Notes under the pieces: generated by a model | Told to the model about the DNA's origin: nothing | The model's database searches: none | What the model saw: only the letters and a program-made list of their open reading frames with translations | Made by a program: the position numbers and the translations under genes | Shown: positions 8,961 through 19,356 of the stretch, one piece after another | Layout of the letters: each line of letters opens with the position of its first letter | Numbering within the stretch: position 1 is the stretch's first letter | Source of the DNA: Hoeflea prorocentri | Lineage (GTDB): Bacteria; Pseudomonadota; Alphaproteobacteria; Rhizobiales; Rhizobiaceae | Reading direction: 5' to 3' | NCBI RefSeq assembly: GCF_027944115.1 | Contig: NZ_JAPJZI010000001.1 | Location: 1,054,001-1,118,000 of the forward strand | Length of the DNA: 64,000 nt

Positions 8961-11063
8961 ATGAGTAAAGAGGCGCAAGCCAGAACGGGCTATTCGGCCT
9001 GTCCGCATGATTGCCCATCGACCTGCGCCCTAGAGGTTGAGTTGCTGGACGGCAACCGTGTCGGACGCCTGCGCGGCGCCAGCGACAACAGCTACACGGC
9101 CGGTGTGATATGCGCCAAGGTGGCGCGCTATGCCGAACGCGTGCACCATCCCGGCCGCGTGCTTCAACCCCTGTTGCGCAAGGGAACCAGAGGAGACGGG
9201 AACTGGCAGGATCTGTCGTGGGACGATGCGCTTGATCACATCGCGGAGCGGTTTCTTACAGCCGAGCGCAAATGGGGTTCGCAGACCGTCTGGCCCTACT
9301 ACTATGCAGGCACGATGGGGCTCATTCAGCGTGATTCCATTCACAAGCTGCGTCATGCAAAGAAATATTCCGGACAGTTCGACAGCATTTGCACAAACGC
9401 TGCCTGGTCTGGGTTCTATTTCGGCGCCGGGACCCTTGCCGGTCCCGATCCGCGCGAGATGGCCAAGTCCGATTGCGTGGTCATCTGGGGCACCAATGCG
9501 GTTTCTACGCAAGTCAATGTCATGACCCACGCGGTGCGGGCGCGAAAAGAGCGTGGCGCCAGGATCGTGGTCATCGATATATACGACAACCCAACCATGG
9601 CCCAGGCCGACATGAAGCTGATATTGAAGCCGGGCACAGACGGTGCGCTGGCCTGCGCGGTCATGCATGTCCTGTTTCGGGATGGCTTTGCCGACCGGGC
9701 CTATCTTGACCGTTATTCGGATGATCCGGTCGGGCTTGAGGTGCATCTGCAATCGCGCGGCCCGGAATGGGCCGCGCAGATTACTGGTCTTGCTGCGGAG
9801 GAAATCGAAGCATTTGCCCATCTGGTCGGCGAAACCAAGCGCTCTTATTTCCGGCTGGGCTACGGTTTCACACGCCAGCGTAACGGAACCGTCAACATGC
9901 ATGCCGCGTCCTGTATCGCCACCGTTACCGGCGCGTGGCAGTATGAAGGTGGCGGCGCGTTTCACTCCAATGCGTCGGTTTTCGGGTTCGATCATTCCAG
10001 GATCATGGGGCTTTCGCTGCGTGATCCTGATGTGCGTCACCTCGATCAATCCAAGATAGGACGGGTCTTGAAAGGTGACGAGGAGGCTCTGGGGGGTGGT
10101 CCACCGGTGACGGCCATGCTGATCCAGAACACCAACCCTGCCAACGTCGCCCCTGAGCAGCGCAAAGTGATCGAAGGCCTGATGCGCGAGGATCTCTTTA
10201 CGGTTGTCCATGAGCAATTCATGACCGAAACCGCTGAACTTGCCGACGTTGTCCTGCCGGCAACGGTTTTTCTGGAGCATGACGATGTCTATCGCGGCGG
10301 CGGCCACCAGCACATCATGCTGGGGCCCAAACTGATTGAGCCGCCAGAAGGACCGCGGCCAAATCTCTTCGTCGTCAACGAACTGGCGAAACGTCTTGGT
10401 GTCACCGATCCGGGGATGTTTGAAGCCGACGCCCTGTCGCTGGTCGACGACCTGTTGCAAAGGAGCGGACACGGAGACCTTGAGGCGTTGCGCGCAAACA
10501 AATGGATCGACTGCCAGCCGGATTTCGAGACATCCCACTTCATCAAAGGTTTTGCCTGGCCGGACGGCAAGTTCCGGCTGCGATTGAGCTGGCATGATGC
10601 ACATGCGCCAAACCGGCCGCCTCGCATGATGGGGCCTCAAGGCCCGTATGAACAACTGCCCGAGTTCCCCGATCACTGTGATCTGATCGAAAACGCCGAT
10701 GCCGAGCATCCCTTCCGTCTTGCGACGAGTCCGGCGCGCAATTTTCTGAATTCGACATTTGCCGAAACGCAAACATCACGGAAGCGGGAAGGGCGGCCGG
10801 AGCTGATGATCGGCAAGGCCGATGCCGAGCGTTGCGGCGTTTCAAACGGGGATCTGGTGACAATCGGAAACCCGCGAGGGTCCGTCAGGCTTCATGCAAG
10901 GATCGTGGACGGTGTCAAACCGGGCGTCCTGGTTTCCGAAGGACTGTGGCCCAACAAGGCCTTTGTCGACGGGGAAGGTATCAACGTTCTGACGGGTGCC
11001 GACTCCATCGCACCCTTCGGCGGCGCGGCATTCCATGACAACCATGTGTGGCTGCGCCTCTAG
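8961..11063 (+). CDS. Molybdopterin oxidoreductase with N-terminal [4Fe-4S] site
   Basis: This 700-residue protein belongs to the DMSO reductase superfamily of bis-MGD enzymes. The N terminus carries a [4Fe-4S] motif (CPHDCPSTC, then ICAKV), followed by the molybdopterin oxidoreductase domain (CVVIWGTNAV, IVVIDIYDNPT, AGTLAGPD) and a C-terminal dinucleotide-binding domain (LMIGKADAERCGVSNGDLV). There is no Tat signal, so it should be cytoplasmic. No partner subunit lies nearby and the substrate is unknown. I chose ATG 8961, with GGGG nine bases upstream, over ATG 8949, which has no ribosome site. The stop codon shares bases with the convergent purN stop. Confidence 0.9.
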   Translation: MSKEAQARTGYSACPHDCPSTCALEVELLDGNRVGRLRGASDNSYTAGVICAKVARYAERVHHPGRVLQPLLRKGTRGDGNWQDLSWDDALDHIAERFLTAERKWGSQTVWPYYYAGTMGLIQRDSIHKLRHAKKYSGQFDSICTNAAWSGFYFGAGTLAGPDPREMAKSDCVVIWGTNAVSTQVNVMTHAVRARKERGARIVVIDIYDNPTMAQADMKLILKPGTDGALACAVMHVLFRDGFADRAYLDRYSDDPVGLEVHLQSRGPEWAAQITGLAAEEIEAFAHLVGETKRSYFRLGYGFTRQRNGTVNMHAASCIATVTGAWQYEGGGAFHSNASVFGFDHSRIMGLSLRDPDVRHLDQSKIGRVLKGDEEALGGGPPVTAMLIQNTNPANVAPEQRKVIEGLMREDLFTVVHEQFMTETAELADVVLPATVFLEHDDVYRGGGHQHIMLGPKLIEPPEGPRPNLFVVNELAKRLGVTDPGMFEADALSLVDDLLQRSGHGDLEALRANKWIDCQPDFETSHFIKGFAWPDGKFRLRLSWHDAHAPNRPPRMMGPQGPYEQLPEFPDHCDLIENADAEHPFRLATSPARNFLNSTFAETQTSRKREGRPELMIGKADAERCGVSNGDLVTIGNPRGSVRLHARIVDGVKPGVLVSEGLWPNKAFVDGEGINVLTGADSIAPFGGAAFHDNHVWLRL

Positions 11064-11743
11064 TTTTGCTGTTTGTCGATATCGTGGGAATAGAGGATGT
11101 CGTCCGGATCAGGCTCGGGAAAGGCGTCCAGAAGCACTTTCCCGGTCGTGGTGATACGGACCTTGCCTTCGGCGACAAGCCTTAGCGCCGACGGATAGAG
11201 ATTGTGCTCGGCCTTCAGGACGCGGGCCGCCAGCGTCTCGGCATCGTCTCCGGGCAGCACCGGAACGGCGGCCTGGGCAATCAATGGGCCTTCGTCCATG
11301 CCCTCGGTCACGAAATGAACGCTGCAGCCATGCAGGCGAACCTGATGGGCCAGTACGCGCTCATGGGTATCAAGGCCCCTGAAGCTCGGCAGCAGCGAGG
11401 GATGGATGTTGATCATGGAACCGAGCCACTTGCCTACGAACGCGCCGGAGAGCAGCCGCATATAGCCGGCGAGGCACACAATGTCCGGCTTTACGGTCTC
11501 CAGAGCAGCATGAACCGCATCCTCATGAGCCTCGCGGCTGGTGTAGTCCCTGCGGTCCAGCACATGCGTTTCGATTCCATAGTCTTGCGCCAGTTTGAGA
11601 CCGGCGGCATCGGGTTTGTCGGATATGACACCGACAATGCGGCACGGGTAGCCGGCGGCCATGGTTGCCGAGATCAGGGCGCTCAGGTTCGAGCCGCGGC
11701 CGGATATCATCACCGCCACCCGTTTATGGCTGCCGGCGCTCAT
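11060..11743 (-). CDS. purN: Phosphoribosylglycinamide formyltransferase PurN
   Basis: PurN transfers a formyl group from 10-formyltetrahydrofolate to GAR in step three of purine synthesis. The 227-residue protein shows the N-terminal [13 protein letters not shown] loop, the catalytic region [13 protein letters not shown] (Asn, His) and [13 protein letters not shown] with the catalytic Asp. It starts at ATG 11743, overlapping the purM stop by four bases (ATGA), so the two are translationally coupled. The last bases overlap the convergent molybdopterin oxidoreductase stop in a shared CTAG. Confidence 0.97.
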   Translation of the reverse strand: MSAGSHKRVAVMISGRGSNLSALISATMAAGYPCRIVGVISDKPDAAGLKLAQDYGIETHVLDRRDYTSREAHEDAVHAALETVKPDIVCLAGYMRLLSGAFVGKWLGSMINIHPSLLPSFRGLDTHERVLAHQVRLHGCSVHFVTEGMDEGPLIAQAAVPVLPGDDAETLAARVLKAEHNLYPSALRLVAEGKVRITTTGKVLLDAFPEPDPDDILYSHDIDKQQN

Positions 11744-12807
11744 AGGCTGAGTGTTCCGTTGGTGCGCACGATGGCGCCGCTGTTCCTGTCGACAAGGCGG
11801 CCGATTGGCGTCGCGGTTTCTCCTTGGTCCCGAAGCACGTCCAGCACCTCGTCCACGTGTTCCTGCGCGACTGCGGCGATCATGCCAATGCCGCAGTTGA
11901 AGGTTCGCAGCATTTCGTCGCGTTCAACGCCGCCTGTTTTGGCAAGCCACGAAAAGACAGGAGGAACCGATATCGAATCAAGATCGATCTCTGCGGCCAG
12001 CGTTTCGGGAAGTACCCTTGGAATGTTTTCCCAAAATCCGCCGCCGGTAATATGCACCAGCGCTTTGACCGCATCCGTCGCACGTATCGCGGCAAGCACG
12101 GGGCGCACATAAATACGTGTCGGCGCAAGCAGCGCCTCGCCAAGTGTGGTTCCGGCGTCGAATGGGGCGGGCGCATTCCATGCGAGACCGGAGAGCTCGA
12201 CAATGCGACGGACAAGAGAAAATCCGTTTGAATGAATGCCGGAAGACGAAAGGCCGATCAGGATATCGCCGGAAGCGATATCGTTGCTCGGCAACAGGCC
12301 TCCGCGTTCCGCTGCGCCGACAGCAAATCCGGCGAGATCATAGTCCGCGTCCGAATACATGCCGGGCATTTCGGCTGTTTCTCCGCCGATCAGGGCGCAT
12401 CCCGCATCGATGCAACCTTTGGCAATGCCTGCTACGATGGCCTCGCCCTGGTCGACATCCAGTTTTCCGGTTGCCAGATAATCAAGGAAGAAAAGCGGTT
12501 CTGCGCCTTGCACCACAAGATCGTTTACACACATCGCGACGAGATCGACGCCGACCGTATCGTGGCGATCCGACTCGATGGCGATTTTCAGCTTCGTTCC
12601 GACACCGTCATTGGCAGCGACAAGAACCGGGTCTTCAAAACCTGCCGCTCTGAGATCGAAAAGGCCGCCGAAACCGCCGATTTCTGAATCTGCGCCGGGG
12701 CGCTGTGTTGATCTGACATGCGGCTTTATGCGCTCTACGAGGCTGTTGCCCGCGTCGATATCCACGCCGGCATCGCTGTATTTCAAACCGTTGGCCCGAT
12801 CGCTCAT
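11740..12807 (-). CDS. purM: Phosphoribosylformylglycinamidine cyclo-ligase PurM
   Basis: PurM closes the imidazole ring of AIR, using ATP. The 355-residue protein has the family glycine-rich patterns ([11 protein letters not shown]-like start, [30 protein letters not shown]). I chose ATG 12807 because it has a GAGGA ribosome site at seven bases; a TTG four codons upstream also opens the frame. It is the first gene of a purM-purN operon and faces the perM/hdaA block across 323 bases, an arrangement conserved in rhizobia. Confidence 0.97.
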   Translation of the reverse strand: MSDRANGLKYSDAGVDIDAGNSLVERIKPHVRSTQRPGADSEIGGFGGLFDLRAAGFEDPVLVAANDGVGTKLKIAIESDRHDTVGVDLVAMCVNDLVVQGAEPLFFLDYLATGKLDVDQGEAIVAGIAKGCIDAGCALIGGETAEMPGMYSDADYDLAGFAVGAAERGGLLPSNDIASGDILIGLSSSGIHSNGFSLVRRIVELSGLAWNAPAPFDAGTTLGEALLAPTRIYVRPVLAAIRATDAVKALVHITGGGFWENIPRVLPETLAAEIDLDSISVPPVFSWLAKTGGVERDEMLRTFNCGIGMIAAVAQEHVDEVLDVLRDQGETATPIGRLVDRNSGAIVRTNGTLSL

Positions 12808-13130
12808 ACGTGTCCTCAAAATTTGCCGATCCTCGCTGGCGAAATGCCATGTCCTGCTGGTCCGTGCAAGGCTGGCTGCTGGTGGCGTGGAGAAAAAAGC
12901 AGTGTTATCCCGGCCTCGCGCCGGATTAAATTGATCGGGAATCGCGATAAAGCACTGTTCAGTCGTTGAAATTGTGGATCAGTGATACGAGATCATGGCA
13001 ATGTTCATGTGACCGGTTGAGATTCGGCGCGACCCGTATAGCGGGCAGGCTGGATCAGGATGCCGTTTATCCGTGTGCTGCCGGTCACGCACTCAAGATA
13101 ACAGACAGGCTGTCCGGACCAACCAGACGC
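12808..13130. other. 323-base divergent intergenic region
   Basis: This stretch separates purM (minus) from the CDP-alcohol phosphatidyltransferase gene (plus) and must contain both promoters. An in-frame TTG upstream of the phosphatidyltransferase opens a longer frame, but its residues are not membrane-like and lack a ribosome site. I see no purine-repressor palindrome, riboswitch fold or terminator that I would trust. Confidence 0.5.
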
Positions 13131-13661
13131 ATGACAATACCAAATATCATAACCGTTCTGCGCTTCCTCATGGTGCCGGCTGTTGTCTACTCGCTGCTTG
13201 TCGGCGCGATGTGGCCGGCCTTTGTGATATTTGTCATTGCCGGCATATCCGACGCTGTCGACGGCTTTATCGCCAGGCAGTTTCAACAGCAGACCGAGCT
13301 GGGCGCCTATCTGGACCCGATCGCCGACAAGCTGTTGTTGATGACGGTCTTCATCATGCTGGCCATTTTGGGGCATCTGCCGCACTGGCTTGTCGTGATG
13401 GTTGTTTCGCGCGACATTCTCATCATTATCGCCGTTATCCTGTCCAGCGTGATGGCGCGACCGTTCGACATGAATCCGATATTCGTATCGAAGGCGAATA
13501 CCGCGCTACAGATTGCGCTGGCATCGGTTGTGCTGGCTGAGCTTGCCTTCGGAACAACATTCGGCGATCTGCGATGGCTGCTGATCTATGGTGTCGCAGT
13601 GTTGACCGTTCTTTCCGCAGCGGCCTATCTGAGGGTCTGGGTTGATCACATGGCCGGGTAG
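13131..13661 (+). CDS. CDP-alcohol phosphatidyltransferase family membrane protein
   Basis: The 176-residue membrane protein starts MTIPNIITVLRFLMVPAVVY and carries the full CDP-alcohol phosphotransferase signature: DGFIAR, Gly nine residues on (ELGAYLDPIADK) and the two terminal Asp. It transfers a phosphatidyl group to an alcohol acceptor. It is a paralogue of the PgsA at 1654-2238, so it may make phosphatidylglycerophosphate or cardiolipin; the acceptor cannot be read. ATG 13131 was chosen over an upstream TTG because the family starts here. It heads a conserved rhizobial block with perM-like, hdaA, ppk and ppx. Confidence 0.87.
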   Translation: MTIPNIITVLRFLMVPAVVYSLLVGAMWPAFVIFVIAGISDAVDGFIARQFQQQTELGAYLDPIADKLLLMTVFIMLAILGHLPHWLVVMVVSRDILIIIAVILSSVMARPFDMNPIFVSKANTALQIALASVVLAELAFGTTFGDLRWLLIYGVAVLTVLSAAAYLRVWVDHMAG

Positions 13662-13690
13662 GTGCACATGTTGATGGATTTTATTTAGGC

Positions 13691-14830
13691 ATGGGGGCCG
13701 CGATGGTTACACAGATCAACACGGCTTCGTTGCGCAGGCAGGCTGTTTTCTGGCTGGGTGCGTTTTTCCTGTTTGGCCTGTTTCTTTATGTTTTCAGGGG
13801 CATATTGCTGCCCTTTGTGGCGGGGATGGCGCTTGCTTATTTCCTCGATCCCGTTGCCGACAAGCTTGAAAACTGGGGCATATCGAGGCTGGTCGCGACG
13901 GTCCTGATTCTCATCACCTTCCTGCTGATCTTTATCATCGGGTTGATGATCGTCGTTCCGGTGCTTGCCAGCCAGGCGAGCGGCTTCATCGCCAAACTGC
14001 CTGACTATGCAGCCCAGCTTCAGTCCTTGATCGCATCGACAAACACGGAATGGCTGAGCAAGTGGATTGGCGCGGAACTGCCCGATCTCAAATCGTCGCT
14101 GGGCGAACTGCTTTCCCAGGGAGCCGGGCTGGTCGGGCAGGTCTTCCTGCAGGTCTGGAATTCCGGCAAGGCGCTTGCCGACATTGCATCCCTGTTCATC
14201 GTTACGCCGGTCGTGGCGTTTTATCTCCTGCTTGACTGGGACCGGATGGTTGAGACCGTCGATGCATGGATTCCCCGCAGCCAACTCAACTCAGTCAGGG
14301 AAATCTCGCGCGATATGGACAGTGCTATTGCCGGTTTTGTGCGCGGGCAGGGCAGCGTCTGCCTGATCCTCGGCGTTTATTACGCAGCCGGTTTGACACT
14401 TTCCGGGCTGAATTTCGGACTGCTGATCGGCCTCTTTGCCGGGCTTATCAGCTTTATTCCCTATGTGGGCTCGATGGTTGGCCTGGTGCTGGCGGCGGGC
14501 GTCGCGCTGGTCCAGTTCTGGCCGGACTATATTTCGATTGCCGTTGTGCTTGCCGTATTCTTCTCCGGACAGTTCATTGAAGGCAATATCCTCCAGCCCA
14601 AGCTTGTCGGCCGCAGTGTCGGTCTTCATCCGGTCTGGCTGATGTTCGCACTGTTTGCCTTCGGTTCGCTGTTCGGTTTTGTCGGTCTGCTTGTCGCCGT
14701 GCCTGCGTCGGCGGCGCTGGCCGTGCTTGTGCGCTTTGCCCTTAAGCGATATCTGGAAAGCAATCTCTATGATGACGGAGCCGGCCCGGTTGCCGTCAAA
14801 GAGGATGCTGAGAAGGACAATGGCGCCTAA
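13691..14830 (+). CDS. AI-2E family transporter (PerM-like)
   Basis: This 379-residue polytopic membrane protein belongs to the PerM/AI-2E transporter family (PF01594). It has two N-terminal membrane helices, a soluble amphipathic stretch with the residues AKLPDYAAQLQSL, and a cluster of C-terminal helices with the family pattern GLFAGLISFIPYVGS and EGNILQPKLVGRSVGLHP. Family members export small molecules or act as Na+/H+ antiporters; the substrate here is unknown. A second start at ATG 13703 is possible. The 3' end overlaps hdaA by 11 bases. Confidence 0.92.
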   Translation: MGAAMVTQINTASLRRQAVFWLGAFFLFGLFLYVFRGILLPFVAGMALAYFLDPVADKLENWGISRLVATVLILITFLLIFIIGLMIVVPVLASQASGFIAKLPDYAAQLQSLIASTNTEWLSKWIGAELPDLKSSLGELLSQGAGLVGQVFLQVWNSGKALADIASLFIVTPVVAFYLLLDWDRMVETVDAWIPRSQLNSVREISRDMDSAIAGFVRGQGSVCLILGVYYAAGLTLSGLNFGLLIGLFAGLISFIPYVGSMVGLVLAAGVALVQFWPDYISIAVVLAVFFSGQFIEGNILQPKLVGRSVGLHPVWLMFALFAFGSLFGFVGLLVAVPASAALAVLVRFALKRYLESNLYDDGAGPVAVKEDAEKDNGA

Positions 14831-15539
14831 CAACGGTAAGGGGCGTGAGCGCGGGACAGGGCAGTTGCCCCTCGAATTCGCTCACCGGCCCAATACAACG
14901 CGCGACGATCTGGTTGTATCCGATCCGTTGAGTGCAGCCATCGGGATTGTCGATATATGGCCCGAATGGGTTTCGCCCGTCGTCATCCTTGCCGGCCCGA
15001 CCGGAGCCGGTAAAACGCATCTCGCCGAGATATGGAAAGACAAGTCCGGGGCGGTGACGGTGTCGGCGCATACCGGTGACAGCTCTGCCCTCCAATCTGC
15101 CAGCGAAGGGCCGGTGCTGATCGAGGACATTGATCGTGAGGGCTTTGACGACACCCTGCTTTTCCACCTGATCAACACGGTGCGCCAGCATGAGACCGCG
15201 CTGATGATTACGACGCGGATCTGGCCGGCAGCCTGGCCCGTGGAGCTTGCCGATCTGCGGTCCCGGCTCAAGGCTGCAACGATTGTGGAAATTGGCGAGC
15301 CGGATGACGATCTTCTTGCCCAGGTTATTGAAAAACTGTTCGCGGACAGGCAAATCGTCGTCGACCCCAAAGTTGTCCTCTTTCTGGTGCACCGGATGGA
15401 GCGGTCGCTTGACGCTGCGCAGACCATTGTGGAACGCATGGACCGGCTGGCGCTTGCGCGCCGCAGCAAGATCAGCCGATCCCTTGCTTCCGAGGTGCTT
15501 GCCGAGCTCGAGGCGGGTCAGAACGCCGATTTACCATAA
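14820..15539 (+). CDS. hdaA: DnaA regulatory inactivator homologue HdaA
   Basis: HdaA stimulates ATP hydrolysis by DnaA when bound to the sliding clamp, limiting re-initiation of replication. The 239-residue protein begins with a short tail containing QLPLEF, matching a beta-clamp-binding motif, then a AAA+ domain with Walker [11 protein letters not shown] and a Walker B-like VLIEDID. The start ATG 14820 lies inside the end of the perM-like gene and follows GAGAAGGA; this length fits Hda-type proteins. Gene order with ppk matches Hyphomicrobiales. Confidence 0.93.
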   Translation: MAPNNGKGRERGTGQLPLEFAHRPNTTRDDLVVSDPLSAAIGIVDIWPEWVSPVVILAGPTGAGKTHLAEIWKDKSGAVTVSAHTGDSSALQSASEGPVLIEDIDREGFDDTLLFHLINTVRQHETALMITTRIWPAAWPVELADLRSRLKAATIVEIGEPDDDLLAQVIEKLFADRQIVVDPKVVLFLVHRMERSLDAAQTIVERMDRLALARRSKISRSLASEVLAELEAGQNADLP

Positions 15540-15601
15540 GCCTTTGTCGCATAGGCATATTGTCGGCTGCGGTGTATGATTGGCGTGAGGTAAGATCGCA
15601 G

Positions 15602-17803
15602 ATGGACGACAAGACAACAATAGCACCGCCAGACGGCCAAACGGGGCTGGCTGAAGCCACCGAAACACTTATGAATAGCCCGGAGCGCTTCATAAACCGC
15701 GAATTCTCCTGGCTTCAGTTCAATCGGCGGGTTTTGGAGGAGACGCAGAACAGCGCGCACCCGCTGCTTGAACGTATCCGCTTTCTTTCAATATCCGCGG
15801 CCAATCTGGACGAGTTCTTCATGGTGCGTGTGGCCGGTCTTGAAGGCCAGGTCAGGGAGGGCATTACAAGCCGCTCCGCGGACGGACGCACACCTTTACG
15901 CCAGCTCAACGAAGCGCTTGACGAGATCGGCAAACTACAGCTTGAGCAGCAGGCCTCGCTGGCAGTTTTGCAGCAATATCTGGCCGAGGAAGACATATTG
16001 ATCGTTCGGGCCGGTGACCTCGACCGCGATGATCTCATTTGGCTTAAAAAGGAGTTCCTGTCGTCAATTTTTCCGGTGCTGACGCCGCTCTCGATCGATC
16101 CGGCGCACCCGTTTCCGTTCATACCCAATCTCGGCTTCTCGATTGTCCTGAAGCTCTACAGCCGCAAGAAGCGCGAAAGCATGACAGCGCTTCTGCGCCT
16201 GCCCGTTGCGCTCAATCGTTTCGTGCGGTTGCCCGATCGCGATGACAAGGTCCGCTTCATAACGCTTGAGGATGTCGTCGGTCAGTTTATCGGAACGCTG
16301 TTTCCAGGATACAGCGTCAAGGGTTCCGGCACTTTCAGGATTATCCGCGACAGCGATATCGAGGTCGAGGAAGAGGCAGAGGACCTTGTCCGGCTGTTTG
16401 AGCGCGCCCTGAAACGCCGCCGCCGCGGCTCGGTCATTCGGATTGAATTTGATTCAGAAATGCCGGAAGCGCTGCGCCACTTCGTAACCTCGGAGCTTAA
16501 CGTCGCGGAGGATCGCGTGGCTGTCCTGCCAGGCCTGTTGGCGCTTTCCACGATATCGGAGATCGTCGATACGCCTCGCGATGATCTGAAGTTTGAGCCC
16601 TACAATGCGCGTTTTCCTGAGCGTATCCGTGAACATGCCGGCGACTGCCTTGCGGCCATCCACGAAAAGGACATCGTCATTCATCATCCGTATGAATCGT
16701 TTGATGTCGTTGTGCAGTTCCTTCGGCAGGCGGCATGCGATCCGGATGTCCTGGCGATCAAACAAACCCTCTACCGCACCTCTAATGACAGCCCGATCGT
16801 CCGCGCACTGATCGATGCGGCGGAGGAAGGCAAGTCGGTGACGGCTCTCGTCGAACTGCGTGCGCGTTTCGATGAGGAAGCCAATATCCGCTGGGCGCGT
16901 GATCTGGAACGGGCAGGGGTTCAGGTCGTGTTTGGTTTTCTGGAACTCAAGACACATGCCAAGATGTCGCTGGTCGTGCGCCGCGAGGAGGGCAAGCTTG
17001 CGTCCTATTGCCATCTGGGAACCGGTAATTACCATCCGGTCACCGCCAAGATCTACACGGATCTGTCCTTTTTTACCTGCGACCCGGACATAGCGCACGA
17101 TGTCGCACATGTCTTCAATTTCATCACCGGTTACGGGCAGCCGACCGAGGAGATGAAACTGGGCGTCTCGCCCAGCACGCTGCGCAGCCGCCTGCTGGAA
17201 CATATCGAGGCCGAGATCGAACACGCAAAACGGGGTAAGCCGGCCGCAATCTGGATGAAGGTGAACTCGCTTGTCGATCCTGTGACCATCGATGCGCTGT
17301 ACAGGGCAAGCCAGGCCGGCGTTGAAGTTGATCTTGTGGTGCGCGGCATTTGCTGTCTGCGTCCGCAGGTCGAAGGGTTGTCCGAGCACATTCGCGTCAA
17401 ATCGATCGTCGGACGCTTCCTGGAGCACTCGCGCATCTTCTGCTTTGGCAATGGCAGGGGCCTGCCGAGCGCGGACTCGATTGTCTATATCAGTTCGGCG
17501 GACCTCATGCCGCGTAACTTGGACCGGCGTGTGGAGACGATGGTGCCGCTGGAGAATCCGACGGTGAAAGAACAGGTTCAGTCACAGATCATGCTTGGCA
17601 ACCTGATCGACAACCAGCAGAGCTATGAGATATTAGCAGACGGCACGTCGCGTCGCATGGATGTGCGTGCAGGAGAGGAGCCGTTCAACGCCCAGCATTA
17701 TTTCATGACCAATCCCAGCCTGTCCGGCCGCGGCGGTGCTCTGGCATCGAGCGCTCCCAAACTGATCGCGGGCCGGGTTTCACAAAAAAAGAAGAAGAGT
17801 TGA
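15602..17803 (+). CDS. ppk: Polyphosphate kinase Ppk1
   Basis: Ppk1 reversibly polymerises the gamma phosphate of ATP into polyphosphate through a phosphohistidine. The 733-residue protein has the N-terminal domain ([18 protein letters not shown]), the head domain, and two catalytic C-terminal domains of the phospholipase D fold; LKTHAKM contains the expected phospho-accepting His, and [19 protein letters not shown] and [11 protein letters not shown] are family blocks. ATG 15602 follows GAGGTAAGAT; a TTG 14 codons upstream is less likely. It is followed 14 bases later by ppx, so synthesis and breakdown of polyphosphate are co-encoded. Confidence 0.98.
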   Translation: MDDKTTIAPPDGQTGLAEATETLMNSPERFINREFSWLQFNRRVLEETQNSAHPLLERIRFLSISAANLDEFFMVRVAGLEGQVREGITSRSADGRTPLRQLNEALDEIGKLQLEQQASLAVLQQYLAEEDILIVRAGDLDRDDLIWLKKEFLSSIFPVLTPLSIDPAHPFPFIPNLGFSIVLKLYSRKKRESMTALLRLPVALNRFVRLPDRDDKVRFITLEDVVGQFIGTLFPGYSVKGSGTFRIIRDSDIEVEEEAEDLVRLFERALKRRRRGSVIRIEFDSEMPEALRHFVTSELNVAEDRVAVLPGLLALSTISEIVDTPRDDLKFEPYNARFPERIREHAGDCLAAIHEKDIVIHHPYESFDVVVQFLRQAACDPDVLAIKQTLYRTSNDSPIVRALIDAAEEGKSVTALVELRARFDEEANIRWARDLERAGVQVVFGFLELKTHAKMSLVVRREEGKLASYCHLGTGNYHPVTAKIYTDLSFFTCDPDIAHDVAHVFNFITGYGQPTEEMKLGVSPSTLRSRLLEHIEAEIEHAKRGKPAAIWMKVNSLVDPVTIDALYRASQAGVEVDLVVRGICCLRPQVEGLSEHIRVKSIVGRFLEHSRIFCFGNGRGLPSADSIVYISSADLMPRNLDRRVETMVPLENPTVKEQVQSQIMLGNLIDNQQSYEILADGTSRRMDVRAGEEPFNAQHYFMTNPSLSGRGGALASSAPKLIAGRVSQKKKKS

Positions 17804-17817
17804 GCACGTAAAGCCGC

Positions 17818-19335
17818 ATGGTTGAATCGGAAGCCCAGGGCCGTCTGCCCGGCATAGCGCCGATATCCGTAGTTGATATTGGATCGAACTCGGTACGTCT
17901 TGTCATTTATGAAGGACTGAACCGCACGCCGACGGTTCTGTTCAATGAAAAGGTTTTATGCGGCCTTGGCAGGGGTATCGCGGCGACCGGTCTTTTGAGC
18001 ACCGAAGGTGTCCAAAAAGCGCTGGGCGCGCTTCGGCGGTTCCACGCCCTGTCAGAACAGGCCCGCGCCACCGACCTTCATGTGATCGCTACCGCTGCGG
18101 CGCGGGAGGCGGCAAACGGCCCTGACTTCATCGAAGAGGCCCAGACAATCCTCGGTCGCGAAATTCACGTCCTAAGCGGACGGCAGGAAGCGCATTATTC
18201 GGCGCTTGGGGTCATCAGCAGTTACTTCGACCCTGACGGCATCGTGGGAGACCTCGGCGGCGGATCGCTTGAACTTGTTGATATTCGAGGAACGCAAATC
18301 GGCGACGGCATAACCTTGCCGATTGGCGGATTGCGGCTCTCGGAGGCAGCGGCCGGTTCGGTCGACAAGGCGCAGAAGATCGTTCGCAAGAACCTCGCGG
18401 CTGCAACCTTGCTGGAAAGGGGCAAGGATCGCACATTCTATGCGGTTGGCGGTACCTGGCGTAACCTTGCCAAGCTTCATATGGAGATGATCTCCTATCC
18501 GCTTCATATGACGCAGGGTTACGAGATCGAGACGAAAGATGCGATTGACTTCTTAAAGGGGGTCGCCGGGGACAATTCCGCCAAAGGCAAGGCGATACGT
18601 GCTGTGTCGCGCAACCGTCGCGGACTTTTGCCTTTCGGTGCGGTGACCATGGCGGAAATCCTGCGCGCCATGAAGCCGCAGAAGGTGAGTTTTTCTGCGC
18701 TCGGTGTGCGCGAAGGCTTCCTTTATTCGCTGTTGAATGGACAGGAAAAAGCCGAGGACCCGTTGATCTGCGCCGCTGACGAACTGGCTATCCTGCGTGC
18801 CCGCTCACCGGAACATGCAAGGGAACTGACCCGCTGGACGGAGGATGCATTCAAAGCTTTCGGCATTGACGAAACGGTCGAGGAAGCCCGCTATCGCCGC
18901 GCCGCCTGCCTTTTGGCGGACATAAGCTGGCGTGCGCATCCCGATTACCGTGGGGCGCAATCACTCAATCTGATATCGAACGGCACATTCGGCGGCATCA
19001 CCCATGCCGGCAGGGTCTATATCGCGCTTGCCAATTATTACCGCTTTGAAGGTCTGCGCGGCGATGACCACAGCGAGACGTTTGCTGCCATCGCATCGCC
19101 GCGCTTTCAGCAACTGGCCAAGCTGCTTGGCGGTCTGTTGCGCGTCAGCTATCTGTTTTCGGCATCCATGCCCGGCGTGACACCGCTCATCCGCTTCGAA
19201 CCGGCGGGGCCGGACGAGCTGGTGCTTCACGTGCCCAAAAGGTTGCGCGCCTTTGCCGGCGAACGCCTGGAAGGCCGGCTGCTGCAGCTCTCACGACTGA
19301 CCGGCCACGCTATCCATCTTGAGATCGGTTCCTGA
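17818..19335 (+). CDS. ppx: Exopolyphosphatase Ppx (Ppx/GppA family)
   Basis: The 505-residue protein belongs to the Ppx/GppA phosphatases, which remove terminal phosphate from polyphosphate or from pppGpp. The ASKHA-fold ATPase-like motifs are clear: VVDIGSNSVRLVIYE at the N terminus, the catalytic-region Glu near TAAAREAANG, and GDLGGGSLELVDI. A C-terminal HD-like helical region follows. It lies directly downstream of ppk on the same strand. The ribosome site before ATG 17818 is weak, which fits coupling to ppk. Confidence 0.95.
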   Translation: MVESEAQGRLPGIAPISVVDIGSNSVRLVIYEGLNRTPTVLFNEKVLCGLGRGIAATGLLSTEGVQKALGALRRFHALSEQARATDLHVIATAAAREAANGPDFIEEAQTILGREIHVLSGRQEAHYSALGVISSYFDPDGIVGDLGGGSLELVDIRGTQIGDGITLPIGGLRLSEAAAGSVDKAQKIVRKNLAAATLLERGKDRTFYAVGGTWRNLAKLHMEMISYPLHMTQGYEIETKDAIDFLKGVAGDNSAKGKAIRAVSRNRRGLLPFGAVTMAEILRAMKPQKVSFSALGVREGFLYSLLNGQEKAEDPLICAADELAILRARSPEHARELTRWTEDAFKAFGIDETVEEARYRRAACLLADISWRAHPDYRGAQSLNLISNGTFGGITHAGRVYIALANYYRFEGLRGDDHSETFAAIASPRFQQLAKLLGGLLRVSYLFSASMPGVTPLIRFEPAGPDELVLHVPKRLRAFAGERLEGRLLQLSRLTGHAIHLEIGS

Positions 19336-19356
19336 CCGCGCTGTTACGCCCGCCGG

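Noticed and set aside
9030-10772. 580-codon minus-strand open frame inside the molybdopterin oxidoreductase
   Set aside because: It is a shadow of the real plus-strand gene, a common effect in GC-rich codon use; its residues match no family.
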